From NCBI GenBank assembly GCA_933228895.1, contig OW121855.1:31572698-31636697 (forward strand): a DNA stretch of 64,000 bases. Direction: 5' to 3'. Below the pieces are notes generated by a model that made no database searches, was not told where the DNA came from, and was given only the letters and a program-made list of their open reading frames with translations. The translations under genes were made by a program, and so were the position numbers. Of the stretch, positions 1-11,653 are shown in pieces. This DNA comes from Platycnemis pennipes (Eukaryota; Arthropoda; Insecta; Odonata; Platycnemididae). How positions within the stretch are numbered: position 1 is the first letter of the stretch; every line of letters begins with the position of its first letter.

Positions 1-18
1 TATAAATTCCGAGGATTC

Positions 19-474
19 TTGCGAAATGGAGTGGATTTTGTCCATATTGGAATAATGATTTGCAATTTTCCACAAAAAAATTCAAACCAAATCCCAAAAG
101 ATAAATTTAGAGTTTCCTTGTACACCTCTACTACATCATCCCGGTTTCTATGTAATAGCAAAGATAAGTTTGAAAAAGGAAATCTTAGTGGTGCATGTGA
201 AATCACATGTTGCGAGTGTCAGGCGCAATATATTGGGCAGACAGGTAGGGAATTCACAATACAAGATTCAACGAACACAAAAAATGCATCACCCAATGAA
301 GTTCAGCATCCATGGTGGCCAAACATATTACAGAGTGCGGCCACAGTCCAAATTTTAAAACCAAAGCCAAAGGAAAAAATTAGACGCCTTGGAACTATGT
401 CCAACGTGCAAATTCCAATGTTTCCCTACGGAACGACCATCTATACACTTCGCATTCCCCCTCCTTTCCACTGA
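19..474 (+). pseudogene. Penelope-like element, C-terminal GIY-YIG endonuclease fragment (decayed)
   Basis: The translation from about position 150 holds SKDKFEKGNLSGACEITC followed by CECQAQYIGQTGREF. This resembles the linker and start of the GIY-YIG nuclease that follows the reverse transcriptase in Penelope-like elements: an S-K-D-K block, a 'GVYxIxC' first motif (here changed to GACEITC), a CxxC-type pair, and the second motif YIGQTGR. After about position 255 the expected continuation (R-F-N-E-H ... A-K-H-I-T-E-C-G-H) appears in another forward frame and is broken by a stop near 296. At least one frameshift and one stop are therefore present, and the copy is dead. The reverse transcriptase would lie upstream, outside the window. 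Family assignment rests on motif recognition only. The first ATG carries no meaning, because the open frame is a remnant running in from the window edge. Confidence 0.6.
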
Positions 475-1010
475 GTTACAACAGAGTGTTCCTAAGACAA
501 GTTTCCACCCACCCTCTCCCATCCTCTACCCCCATTCAAAGTGTTGAGATGTCTTACTAGGAACCCCCTCACCCGCCCGCCCTCAGACGAACCCTGCCTC
601 AAGTGGCTCACGCCCGTTAATCCGCGGAGCTGCCAGGGTGCCCAGGAACACTCTCCCTAAACCACCATTCACCTTTGGACCTTTGGAAGCAGCAGCCCGG
701 AATTTTTGACCTGAGCCGAAAGAAGAGAAGAAGACCGCCTTCAATTATTGTTTGCCACTGATTTGTGTTTTTTCTAAGTTTGATAACCCCGAAAAAAACC
801 CACCATTTCCCAGCTCTTCACTCCTCTCCATCCCCCTTTCACCTCCTTCTTCGGTTTTTCCATTCATCAACTCTCCTCTCTCCCCTCCTATCCGTCACCT
901 CGTCCAAAATATGTGTATATTGGCTACACCTAAAACCATTTGTACCCTGACGATGAAGTATCAACATTGAAACCCGGGTGCATTAAAAGATTATTTTCAC
1001 GTTGCTTTTC
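475..1010 (+). mobile_element. Probable 3' region of the Penelope-like element
   Basis: This stretch follows the GIY-YIG remnant and has no sustained coding sequence. It contains a pyrimidine-rich tract at about 800-890. It ends in a block (CTGACGA ... GAAACCCGGGT, 947-980) of the kind found near the ends of Penelope-like elements, then an A-rich segment ending near 1,010. The same terminal block recurs near 15,161-15,208. The exact 3' boundary is not defined, and the extent is inferred. Confidence 0.4.
947..981 (+). ncRNA. Hammerhead-ribozyme-like motif, degenerate
   Basis: The sequence has CTGACGA (947-953, matching CUGANGA) and GAAA (969-972), followed by ACCCGGGT. In that block A/T and C/G pairs can form the two-base-pair stem III around a four-base loop typical of the minimal hammerheads of Penelope-like elements. 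The base after the U of the cleavage triplet is G, which is not allowed in active ribozymes. Stem II between the two core boxes is poor (three pairs at best). It is read as a decayed copy, not an active ribozyme. Confidence 0.35.
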
Positions 1011-1901
1011 GGAATTTTAACATTAAATTTTGGTCTGATTTAATAAAAGATTATTTATCAACCACTACAAAGGTAGACAAATAAATTTGAACAAGTGCTA
1101 ACTAAAATTTAAAAGAATATCATATGAAGCATTATATGCAAGTGGTGTAACATTTTTATGAGAGAGATATCAACAAAAACACTCACATCAACTCCTGGAG
1201 TAGGCCAAGTATCCATTTCCAGCCGAGAGATTCAAATACAGGTACCGTTTTCAACACTCTTCCACGCATTAAGGCATCATCATTGGCATATTGATGACAA
1301 TTGACTGTCATATCTATTTCAGTTAACCCTCCGTATCACACAACATCAGAAAACCCCAATAATAACCGTCTTTGAACGATAGTTAATAGAAAAGAGCTTT
1401 AGTTTTTATGTTTCGTCTACCATATTATGCAACAAATATCGTGTTTGTGAACAACCCGGATATAGACAGCTTCGATTGAGGAAAAATTGATAAAAATAAG
1501 GAAAACCACTCTAACCAAATTCATACCATCTAAAAGTCACGTCAGGTTGAGTAAGTAATTCCATTTATTAAAATAATGAGAGCATACCGAACACACAGCT
1601 GAAGGAAAAAATAGAAACACAACAGCAGAGTGTACGCTTAATTCGCCTTGTGTACAATAAAACGGTGCAGATTTTTTTTAAATGTGAAAAATAGGTCATT
1701 CTAAGCTTCTTACTTACACATTACACATAGTCCCAAAATTTGGTTGAATCTGCTTAATCGGATTTTGAGGGAAAAACTGTGGTGAAGGATGGGGATTGTT
1801 CATATCCATTATAATAAATCAGCACCGAAGAAAATTAACTGAGTATTCAGGTTATGATTAATATGGCAATATGCCTTACGAGAGATGTGTATCTGTTAAT
1901 G
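1011..1901. other. No gene seen
   Basis: AT-rich sequence with frequent stops in all frames. No repeat, tRNA or promoter pattern could be recognised. Confidence 0.5.
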
Positions 1902-2205
1902 AATGGGGGTGTTCACTCGGAACCGAAATTGCTATTTTGTACGCCAAATTGTTAGATGGAAACGAAAGATGAATTTTTGCGAAAAAATCACTCATGACCC
2001 GAAAATGAAAATGAGCAAAAGGTGACGTCCACCTATCGAGCTGCGTTAAGGAATACTACGTCATCCACCTCCCTTCTTCGCGGCCTCAGTTGTGATTGGA
2101 CGAAGTGGTTGACGTACAAGTCCTTTGCACGCCCACTTTTCCGTAAGGGTGAAAGTCATTCGTTTTTTCGCCACTTATAACACAAGAGCTAATTGACTGA
2201 TTGAG
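1902..2205 (-). mobile_element. Family A inverted-repeat element, truncated copy
   Basis: Read on the minus strand, this matches the second half of the elements at 13,106-13,642 and 27,925-28,440. Shared blocks include the terminal AATGGGGG (here from 1,902) with CGGAACCGAAATTG, the CCAATCACAACTGAG block, and the CCCACTTTTCCG...AAGGGT block. The roughly 90 bp at the other end, including the second terminal repeat, are missing. No coding sequence is seen. Confidence 0.7.
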
Positions 2206-5200
2206 GAACGCCATTGTTGATGCATTAAGGGTGGTTTGTATAGAGGATGTTGCAATTAAGTACCATACCGTCTGAAAGACAGGCGAATAATTATCCCCAC
2301 AAGTTCAACCTTTCTCGAGCCAAACCCTGTATCAACGATCGATCCGTATATAAAACCCAGGAGAACATCGAAAAGGTAAAGATATCTCGAAGATACGGAG
2401 AGAGAGAAGCCACGTGTAAGCCACGAAACAAAATAAACAAGATCACGCTCGAATTCTAATGGGGCGGGCCATGCACCATTTGACTGATTGGTCTCTTCCT
2501 GTGACCCTACCTTGAAAATAGAACCAAGGCGATAAAAAAGGTATTTCTGTCACGTCTGGAGTTTCCCTGCCCATTCCAGAGCCCTTCCATCTTTTTCTTT
2601 CACGAGCCTCCCTTTTATTCAAAGATGGAGGGAACGACAGATATCGAGGCGTGGTCAGTGGCAGAATTCAATGGGGAAAGGTCACGAGAAACAGGTAAGG
2701 AAGATTTTTAGTATGAGACCGGTCAACCTCATAAGATTTCACACTGACAATCTGTGAGATGGAGAACGATTCCTTGCGAAGAAAGGGGACGTAAAATTTT
2801 ATATTGTCTGTGTGCACAGCAAGCGAGATGGAAATTGTCATCAGGTTCACACATGACCCACCAAGCCAAAGTTCAATTCGTGGTCTAAGAAACCTTGGTC
2901 CTTTGGAAGTGTGGAACACATTTGATTGCTGTCCATAACAGCAACATACGTTTTTGCAGTGGAGGCTTATCGCCTTTTGCGATAATTCATTTCATATATC
3001 CCCGGGGGCAGTGGCTTCCTTGAAGCACGATTCCATGCTTAATGAACCGTAATTGAAAGTGAATTGAGTAGCTACTCTAGATCCTCATAAAAAATGTCTT
3101 CGGAACTAGAATCATTGGTAATATGGTGGTCTGCAAATTGACCCGGTAAACTAAAGGCCCTTGGTTTAATTCCCAGTCTAGTAAACTATTTCCCTACGGC
3201 AATTTTAAACACAAGAAAGAGATTGTTAGGAAATAGATTCGGGACTACAACAAGGATTTTTAAGCTCATTGATTCTACTGTTCTCGTAAATATAAAATTT
3301 AACTTAAAGTACAATGCATAAATCATAGCAGCGTTTATAAAACGTTTATATTCCTTAAAAATGTATTTGTCGCCATAGCACCATCCACATGTGTTTTTGC
3401 ATATGATAATCTTGAGGTCAAAGCCTTTTGGGAACTAAATACTCCATGTAAATTGTACCAGCTGAAAATGTCCTCGAAGACATGGATGGGCACTCAAGTT
3501 TAATTGCGTTTCTCTCTCATAAGCGTTTGAAAACATAATTGTTTCATGGAGTTAAATCCTGCAAAATAATTGAGGAACGTTCACCCTTATGGATATCGTA
3601 GTTTTTGTTCACAAAAAATCGTAGTTTCCTGAACTGCCCAAAATAACGGCGTAGCAGGAATTCTTGGTTCTATATTAGTAGTTAACAGTGTAATTAGTTG
3701 TTAATAGCTAACATGTTTACTATTCTGACATGAAAAGTTAGTGACAACAGGAGAAACAAACAGAAATTAAGCATGACCAGCATGAATACCCTTGTTTCTA
3801 ATGAAAATTGCTCCCATCTTTGAGTCGATCGTTCACTCATGATCTGTAAAACCTATTAGTATAGTATATCGAATTTATCTTTAAGCTTTTAGACACCAAG
3901 TTAGCATTACATAAGTTTTTACATTGAGTATCTGGATATGGTCATCACACGATTTTTGCTGATTTGCATTGCTAATGTGTGTTATCGTAGCTAAATTTGA
4001 TATATCCGTGGCTATATCATTCCTTCTCCGAACGCCTAGCAAGCAGTACAGTCGCAATGTGCTAAATAAGATCTAAGATTTTCCCGGCGAGCTAACTGTA
4101 AAAAATCTTCTCGGGTTTTCTACCGCAATGTGCTATTTGATAAACAAGAGAGAATGTCAATTTTGTGCTCTTTTCCGGTGATTTCTTCTAATTTTATTGG
4201 CCTCTCCGTGAGTTAAAACCTAAATACTGTTTGCGTGTCCATCACGAGTAACACCCCCTATACCCATAAGTAGGATAACAGACGAAGGCAATTGACCGAC
4301 ATTAATATTTAAGCCAGAAAACATGGGCTAGTTAAGAGCTTGAGCCTCATTTGAGAATAATTTACTTGACTGAAAATTTGAGTGAATAAAAGTCATTTGA
4401 GCTTTCCTTTCTACTTGTGCGCACTCGAGAAACCTATCTCAAACGTTAAGGAATTATAATTTTACTTAAATAAGTTACCTGTTTTCCGAAGGATTCGTTT
4501 TCAGATAGCCGACTTAACAGTCAATGCACCTCTTAACTAATGACTGAAGGAGTATTGATTCATTTCTCGAGAGCGCTGGTCCAAAGCTCGCGTCAACCTT
4601 CTCAAAGTTGGCCGTAAGGGGAAAGGCTAAGGCCACTTTAAGGCATCTCCCCCATCTTACCCAGAAGAAATATTTTCCCTTCACCCAAAATTAGAAATTT
4701 CCCTCTTCACTGGAAGCGAATACCGCCAAGTGCGTCCCGGAATTTAACTCATTCTGAATTTAATGAGGCTCCTTCGGTAGGAGAAGGAAGAAAAACGGGG
4801 AAATACCCATGGAATAAGAATGAATGGAATCAAAGAAGTCAAAACGGAACATACCGGTTTGATATCGTGCGAAGTCGGGTGGCGGAAGTGGGTACAACAA
4901 GGAGCATGAAATCAATTACATTTCGTAGGAAACTTTTCGGCAAGTTACGTATGACGGACCATTATTTGAAAAAAGTAAAAATTATTTCCTACGAACGAGA
5001 CTACCTTTTTCTTACACTTAGCATCCTTAGTCATCTGGACGCAAATTTTAAGAAGCAAGCGATATGATGCTTGACTACTTAAAAACTTTAAGTTACAAAA
5101 CCTTTAACTTCAGGTGGTTTGAGTACTGGTTTCCCATTCCTAGGGCCAAATTTGGAATTTCGGCGGTGACATGACTTCTCTACGGCATACCTCTATCAAT

Positions 5201-5447
5201 TTCTGTCCATTGCTAATGCACTTTCAGTTCACTCAGGCAGAACGGAAAATAAAATGCATAACCCCTTCAACTTTTTGTCGAATAAAACTCATGAGTACAC
5301 CCTCCCTTTCCCCGCTCACTAGAAATTACACCTAATAACGCATGATACATGCCAACAAGTTGAGGTTATAACGAATGACTATTATTTAGCATACTATAAT
5401 AAATATGATACCATAATAAAATAATGAAATACTAATATTTAGCATAC
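2206..5447. other. No gene seen; one weak tRNA-like patch near 3,130-3,180
   Basis: Mostly AT-rich non-coding sequence. Around 3,162 the string GGTTTAATTCCCAG resembles an RNA polymerase III B box, preceded by CTAAAGGCCC. This could be an old SINE head, but no convincing A box or folded tRNA was found. The reading frames at 2,247-2,459, 2,668-2,919 and 4,867-5,067 show no recognisable protein. Confidence 0.4.
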
Positions 5448-5796
5448 GTGGCCAGTTCGCGGTCCTTCAATTTGTTATACAGTAAGCACCTTTCTGTTTA
5501 AAGTTCGGCCTTAATCTCTTGGATGGTGGCGCCATGCGCACGACATCGACTGCTTTGTGGCATAATATGTCTAGTATTTCGAGAACATCTAGTTCATCTA
5601 AGGCCTCTAATATTCCACAGGGAAAAATAACGCCTCGGTAGCTTAAATGGTTAAAACCTGGCCGGAAATCAGGGGATCCGGGTTCGAATCCCGGTCAAGG
5701 CGAATGATTTTTTCCTCTGTGGAATTTCTGCTATCGTGAATTTCAACGGGTAACGCCGTTAGGGATTTTGCGGCCAGTTCGCGGACCTTTAATTTG
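5448..5796. mobile_element. Composite element: direct repeats enclosing an inverted repeat and a tRNA-like sequence
   Basis: A 27-bp direct repeat (GGCCAGTTCGCGG core) lies at 5,448-5,474 and 5,770-5,796 and matches at 24 of 27 positions. Between the copies, ATTCCACAG at 5,612 and CTGTGGAAT ending at 5,725 form an imperfect inverted repeat of about 18 bp immediately around a tRNA-like sequence (5,632-5,702). The nested order (direct repeat, inverted repeat, tRNA-like core, inverted repeat, direct repeat) points to a mobile or duplicated unit rather than a free tRNA gene. Whether the outer repeats are target duplications or element ends is not decided. Confidence 0.5.
5632..5702 (+). tRNA. tRNA-like sequence, probably a tRNA pseudogene or SINE head
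   Basis: The stretch folds into a near cloverleaf. The acceptor arm GCCTCGG pairs with TCAAGGC with one mismatch and one wobble. The D region holds TAGCTTAAATGGTTA (A box). An anticodon arm with stem CCTGG/TCAGG encloses a seven-base loop. The T arm is a perfect CCGGG/CCCGG stem around TTCGAAT (B box GGGTTCGAATCCC). The anticodon would read GGA (serine), but base 33 is C rather than T and the long variable arm of serine tRNAs is absent. The D stem also contains a mismatch. It is therefore more likely a tRNA-derived pseudogene than a working tRNA. Confidence 0.5.
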
Positions 5797-7377
5797 ACTA
5801 CGACTCATTATGCTTACCTTACAAAAGGGACCATATTCTGCTACGGACTTTCTTCTTACTCCATCCTTCGTATGAATATCGTAACCAACATCATAGTTTC
5901 CCTTTCAACTATTCAATTGCAAATGTAATCTTAACCACTTCCTTTTCACAATATACACGGCGTAGTTCGAAAGATATATTCCACCGACAAAGAAAATTCC
6001 TAATATCAACATTTGGGAAAGCGACAAAATTTTACAATCGGGAATCATGCCAGATATTCAACGTCACATGTACCTAAGACTGGTTTTAAAGGTTCTCCCA
6101 GCTATAATTTCCGGTCGTAAAATTTTAAAATTTTATTAAATACTACCTCGAAAGATCTCATGCGGGCCCCTCATTTTACTCTTCCAAAACTAGACCCGCC
6201 AACTGCCTTCCTGTTCCGATTACATCCGAAACTTTTTTTCCTTTTGCCGGTTCTTATCTTTAACCTGATCTTATTCGCATCTATGGCGGTATCTTAGAAG
6301 TCGCCTTTCTAGGCTCGCAATCTTTCCTAGCAATCTCACACTGTATTCTTCAAAGTTATTTTATCACAACGTATTCTTTTCGCATCTTTGGGTTACTAAT
6401 GCGAGTTTCCCTAATGGTTTTAAGTCCCATTATAATGTAATGGATACGCAGCTCCCTTGAAAAGAATCATAATTTTTTTTCAATAATTACAGATAGTGCA
6501 AAAAATCCCAGTCCTCATTCTAGCATGACGAACATATTACAAAAAAACAATTATAAAAGAAAAAGATCTTAAAACCATGACTAGTTTCCGGAATAATTCT
6601 ACGTGAAGGAAGAATTACGAGCCCATTACAAATAAATGTATACTGTCTCCATGATGCAGCCCTAATAAACACGGAGCAAATAAAAGTAATGAGAAAATGA
6701 ATAAATCTAAAAAGTTAGCTAGTAAAATTTTAATATTGGCTATTTATTTTATATTTTCGTACACGTTTCAAGGAAGGGTGACATATTGTACATTACTGTC
6801 CTCAAACATCCTCAAACTTTTCACATTAATATAATTTCAGCAACTTTCCTCAAAAATGGTTCTTAAGTACTTAAATACTCCCCATATATCAGCCTACGCC
6901 TTCCAATTATCTTTCTATCTGCAATATTTCATAGCAGCGGATTTCAATCGATAAACTTTATCCCTATCCCAGAAGTTGTAATGACTGCATTCCATTGAAT
7001 GATTATTTTCATTACGCTCTGCAAACTAAATCTGCGTAATCAGTACCTCACCTCCTCTCATTCGTCATTAAAATATGCTGCCTTGCCTTCCTCACTCTTT
7101 TCATTGCAAATACATCAAGGAACACAGGCGACCACAAGTGTCCCTAAAGCACAATCGTAGCTCTCTTACCCCACTCCAATTCTTCGCCCTTATTCCGTCT
7201 TTAGATTACCATATGGTGATAAAAAAACCTTTAAACACTACCTCACCGTTGGATGAAATTAGCAAACTAATCCAATACCTTCAAACAAAACGATAAATAC
7301 AGCAAACTGACCGTAGTCTAGACTTCTCATCATACACTCATTACTGCGAGGACGTGGGTAGTAGTAGTTATTCGGGG
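5797..7377. other. No gene seen
   Basis: AT-rich sequence without recognisable repeats. The open frame at 7,075-7,296 (73 codons) has no recognisable domain and no supporting splice or promoter signal. Confidence 0.45.
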
Positions 7378-7688
7378 TCACCGGCCGATAGATAAAGTCA
7401 TTTACTCCAATTAGGATAGATTGGTAATGAGTTAGAGGGAAGCATTAGCCAGGAAAGGTTGAAAATGTGGCGAGAACCACGGCGCTTGTGATAACGTGCT
7501 GTAAATGAACGGTACAAATGTTTACACGTTTTAACTGTCCTCATCTGACGAACGGAGTGCCGAACTTGAAATGGCATCCACACAGCAGATACATACTGAT
7601 ATAGGTACTTGTAATAAATAGAAACTCAATGCCATGGCTGGGATTCAAATTCGAGCTCTGGGATTGGGAGAACGTAACCCAACTCCAG
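7378..7688 (-). mobile_element. tRNA-headed SINE, diverged copy
   Basis: On the minus strand the order is a tRNA-like head (GGAGTTGGGTTACG at 7,688, then a B-box remnant in CTCGAATTTGAATCCCAG), the family body (ATTTCAAGTTCGGCACTCCG, then TCGTCAGATGAGGA), and the tail (TTACCAATCTATCCTAATTG ... TATCGGCCGG). The same modules occur in the copies at 9.1-9.7, 34.5, 41.3 and 59.7 kb. The head and body are separated by about 50 bp not seen in the 9,561 copy. Confidence 0.65.
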
Positions 7689-9096
7689 GTTATACTTTGC
7701 CACATCCTTTAACACCACATAGATCGCAACTGAAATAGGTAATTCTTCTCTTTTTCACAAGCCATTCTTCAAATGCTAAGCTTTATGAAAATACTGACTC
7801 TTGGTGGAGGAGCCTCTATCTTGAACACTTTCCTCTGATTTGAGATTCCTCAAACAAGAAAAAAATTATTACTTTCCAATACATATTTTCCGAAACAGTT
7901 AGTGCCCAAAAAATTGCTAGCATTGGTCCTGTAACCCCCACGCTTTCTTACATTATTGGTCCCAATCTTCTATATTGCTAAACTAAAGATCATTTATTCG
8001 ATCACTATCTTAAATAATTACAAAAATATCGAGGTTTTGATAATGTACTGGTTAAGGTACTAAAACATTATACGTTATTATTACCCCTTAACTATTATTT
8101 TCTGCCTTCTGGGATGCCTCGCCATATCATGCGTAGTTATTACCGTCACGAAAATAAGGCTTTCATTATCTTAATCATTGACGATTTTCTGGACGATTCG
8201 TTGCGATGACTAACGATTTTTTCTAACATTCAGAAAGAAAAAAATCCACCTCAACAAGAACTATAATGAGGACATTAACAAAATGCGCCCTTAAAGCGAT
8301 CGATTCGGACATATTCTATCTATAAAACACGCAAATCTGTCAGCTTTTGATGAAAGAGAACACACTCCACACAGTGAGAGAAAGGCATGCCTGAGGATTC
8401 CATCTTCATTTATATTTTATCTGATATTCATTGAAAGGGAGGGTGGCAGGAGGTGATCTCACACTGGGTATGTATAATGACGAGTGAAAAATCATGTTCT
8501 TAGTGATAGTGATTACACTACCAATTTTATTGCTTGAAACTAGTCCACTATGGAACATGGATGTTCATATCCTTTTTTCTACCCTTAACCAGCGTATATC
8601 CAAACGAATGGCGTACAATTTAACACATTTTTTCGCCACGTATCAACTAAGCAAAAGTATAGTACAAAAAACAAAATTCATCCATTCACATTTACGTCCA
8701 CATAGACAAAATACCAGAAAAAATACGCAATGTTGGTCATTAGATTGAATCAGAACCAATGTAACAAAGGAAAATGGAAGAACAATGACTAAGTTAATGT
8801 TTTAGTAATAAGTAGTGAATTACTTCACCTTGAAGGATCAATATAAGATTTAAAGATTTAGAATGAAGATTTAAATACTAGACTTTGTAACATCTGGGAA
8901 TTAATTTTCATCTATATTCGTTGCTACTATTAAAGTTATGGCACCTTAATACATTTGGTATTGCTGATAATTTGAATATTCGGGTTCGCTATGGCTGATT
9001 TTCCCCTTAATCTGTTAGCAGTGGCAATCATATCGAACACGTTCTTTTAAGAAATACGTTACTTTGGTGTTTTATATTCAGTAAGTTAGTTATTCA
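7689..9096. other. No gene seen
   Basis: AT-rich non-coding sequence. The open frame at 8,494-8,748 shows no recognisable protein. Confidence 0.45.
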
Positions 9097-9335
9097 GGGG
9101 AGGCGACCGACAGTTGAGGTCATTTGCGCCATTTAGGATGGGTGGATAATTGGTAATGGTAGGAGTTTTCAGGGAACGGAGGAAGGGTGGAGACAAACCC
9201 GGCGTCGGCATTAGCCTACTCTTAACGAAAGACGCCAAGAGGACCACGGCTTGACGTCCCATCCGACGGAAGGAGTAGTGAACTTGCAAAGTCCTCCAGT
9301 AGGTACTGAAGTGGGGACCGGTTTTGATACTCAAT
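9097..9335 (-). mobile_element. tRNA-headed SINE family, body and tail only
   Basis: On the minus strand this carries the SINE body (CTTCAGTACCTACTGGAGG, GTTCACTACTCC, TCGGATGGGACGTCAAGCCG, TCTTGGCGTCTTTCG) and the full tail (CCACCCTTCCTCCGTTCC, ACTCCTACCATTACC, AAATGGCGCAAATGACCTC, TGTCGGTCGCCTCCCC). The tRNA head is missing. About 225 bp later a second copy (9,561-9,747) has the head and body but lacks the tail. The two are truncated in complementary ways with about 120 bp in common. Confidence 0.7.
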
Positions 9336-9560
9336 ACCTAATTCAGACCATGTGCAGAGCATATATACCATGCATAAAGCACACCATGCGTCACATCCTG
9401 CCAATCACTCTTATGGTGCCTTTCAGGATTTATTATAGAGGTGGATTATTGTATTTGTATGAAAGTTCAGCGAACAATTCACTTTGTTCATTTACCCCTT
9501 TTAACTAAACTCATTATATAAGCTACTATGCCCTCGTCCTTTTCCAAATGTTTTTTTGAA
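9336..9560. other. Spacer between two SINE fragments
   Basis: AT-rich sequence separating the two complementary SINE pieces. Nothing else was recognised. It may be an insertion or the original flank of one copy. Confidence 0.4.
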
Positions 9561-9747
9561 ACGAAAGGCGCCAAGGAGATCACGGCTTAACCTCTCATCC
9601 GACGGACGGAGTACTGAACTTGAAATGCCCTCCATTAGGCACTCAAGTGGAGATCGGTTTTCCACTGAAAAATCCGCAACTGCCGGAAATCGAACCCGGG
9701 CCCTCGGGATGGGAGGCCAGCACTCTAGCTAACGTAACCCAATCCCC
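9561..9747 (-). mobile_element. tRNA-headed SINE, head and body
   Basis: On the minus strand the head begins GGGGATTGGGTTACGTTAGC and includes an A box (TTAGCTAGAGTGCTGG) and a B box (GGGTTCGATTTCC). It is followed by the family body (AAACCGATCTCCACTTGAG, ATTTCAAGTTCAGTACTCCG, CGGATGAGAGG, CTTGGCGCCTTTCG). This is the clearest head in the window and shows that the family derives from a tRNA and is transcribable by RNA polymerase III in principle. Confidence 0.75.
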
Positions 9748-11277
9748 GTTTTATATTCAGGAATATACAAAAAGAAAACAAATCAAAATTTCCTGAGGAG
9801 GATGGGAATTTAAGAGAAAATAAGAGCTCTTTTTTTGGTACCGAGAAGGAGTGGATGGATCCGGGGTGGAGTATTTTCCGGTTCGTTATGCAATAAGTGG
9901 GAGAGAGGAAAAAACGTCTGATACGAGAAAGCGGAAGAAAAGGAAGCGAATGAAACGCACAGATTTGCTGTGAGATCCCAGCCTTGGGAGAAGGTGATTA
10001 AAATTGCTGAGAAAAAAGAAATAAAGTCTACAATTTGAAACAAACCTGGGCGTCAATGCCAAACAATTAATAACCCAACTTTTTCACACCGATGACGTTT
10101 TTGTCCGCTAACTCTAGAGGATAAACTTAAAGCTGGAGTGTTTTTTCATCTCTCAAACTAATGGTGAATAGATTGATGGGTAATGAGCTTATGATGTCCA
10201 TCAAGAGAGATGAAAACGAATTTAAGACCTTTTCTTTCACTTTCCTCAAAGGCGACAGTTCACACATGAGAAAAATCTTTCCAGGCATGTCAAAAGTACT
10301 TGCACTACAGGAATAGTTCTTAACTCTATGAAATTTTATGTGTTGATAAATTTAATCAGTTCATGTTATTTTTCACAACAAAGACCCATTAATTGTAAGC
10401 CGGAAATAAAGAACTATAGATAGATACATTTATTATCGTTTGAATAACTAACAGGGGTATTGCCGTGACTTAAATCACTTTGAATCCTAATTTTAAGAAA
10501 TACGAGTACCTTTATAGTCATTTCCAGATTAAAAATAAATAATTGAGAGACTAACATTAATAAAATAGAATAAAATTGATCTTAAGAAGACATCATCGGT
10601 TGAAAAGGTCGATATAAAGTCTCAATACCATTAAGAAAACTAAACTCTAAAGGTAATATACTTTAATGAAAATATAGATAAATTTGTCATTTGAATACTT
10701 CAAGTGTCACGAGCTCAATACGCAAGGCAGAGAGAAGCTAGAGCGGGGATGACTAGACTCGCGGGTATGCCGTTGTCGTACCAGCCCTTGAAGTGGCATC
10801 CTAACACAGATACAGCAGTGGTACAAACCGTGTCGTGTCCCCGAGTGATACCTAAGCACAGTGGCGACATTCACCAGTCACATGATTTCAACGCGGCGAA
10901 ACGCAACAAGTGGATTATGTACCCTCCATTCTATTAGGAGAACATGGTTAGAGAGATAACATCTAAAACTGGGTCACTTGGGTAACTTCTGACTCAGGAA
11001 TGTGCCCTTTTTGATTACAATAGCTACAATATTTTTGTTTTATTTTTCTAATACATTTTTCTAATACAAGCCATTCCCTAATCATAATCATAGCTCTAAC
11101 CCCTAGATCGAGTACCATTAGTTTTACGAACAAAATTTTAACCGCTGGCCTAGGTGGCTTGCATATGCAAGCTATTGCCCTCGCAAGAAACATTTCACAT
11201 CATTCTACCACAGCTACAGGAATATAAGGAACAAATAATAATTTGAAAATTAATTTATTTCATAATTTAAAATAAAT
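9748..11277. other. No gene seen
   Basis: Mixed sequence. The patch at 10,700-10,940 is richer in GC than its surroundings and open for 77 codons on the plus strand, but its translation is not recognisable. No repeats were identified. Confidence 0.4.
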
Positions 11278-11653
11278 CCATATGTTAATGCTCATGGTGT
11301 TTTCAAGTCTGTTTCCGCGCTAATAGGCGCTTCAGACCGGGAGGAAAGGTATAAGGATAGGGATGGAAGGGATAGAGGGGATAGGGATATGTGGTCTGAA
11401 GCCTCCCACCCGGTTCTCCATATGTTACTCATGGTGTTTTCAAGTCTGTTTCCGCACTAATAGGCGCTTCAGACCGGGAGGAAAGGTATAAGGATAGGAA
11501 TGGAAGGAATTGTTAAATTTATTCTTCTTCTTGGGTGTTTTCAAGTCTGTTACCGCACTAATAGGCGCTTCAGACCGGGAGGAAAGGTATAAGGATAGGG
11601 ATGGAAGGGATAGAAGGGATAGGGATATGTGGTCTGAAGCCCTCCATATGTTA
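11278..11653 (+). repeat. Three-copy local tandem repeat (units about 137 and 101 bp)
   Basis: The block beginning GGTGTTTTCAAGTCTGTT recurs at 11,296, 11,433 and 11,534. Each copy continues with CTAATAGGCGCTTCAGACC, GGGAGGAAAGGTATAAGGAT and a GGGATGGAAGGGATAG purine run. The second unit is shortened. Within full units GCTTCAGACC is followed about 65-70 bp later by GGTCTGAAGC, so each unit can fold on itself. CCATATGTTA occurs at the start, between units one and two, and at the end (11,278, 11,418, 11,644), as if it were the unit boundary. Confidence 0.85.
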
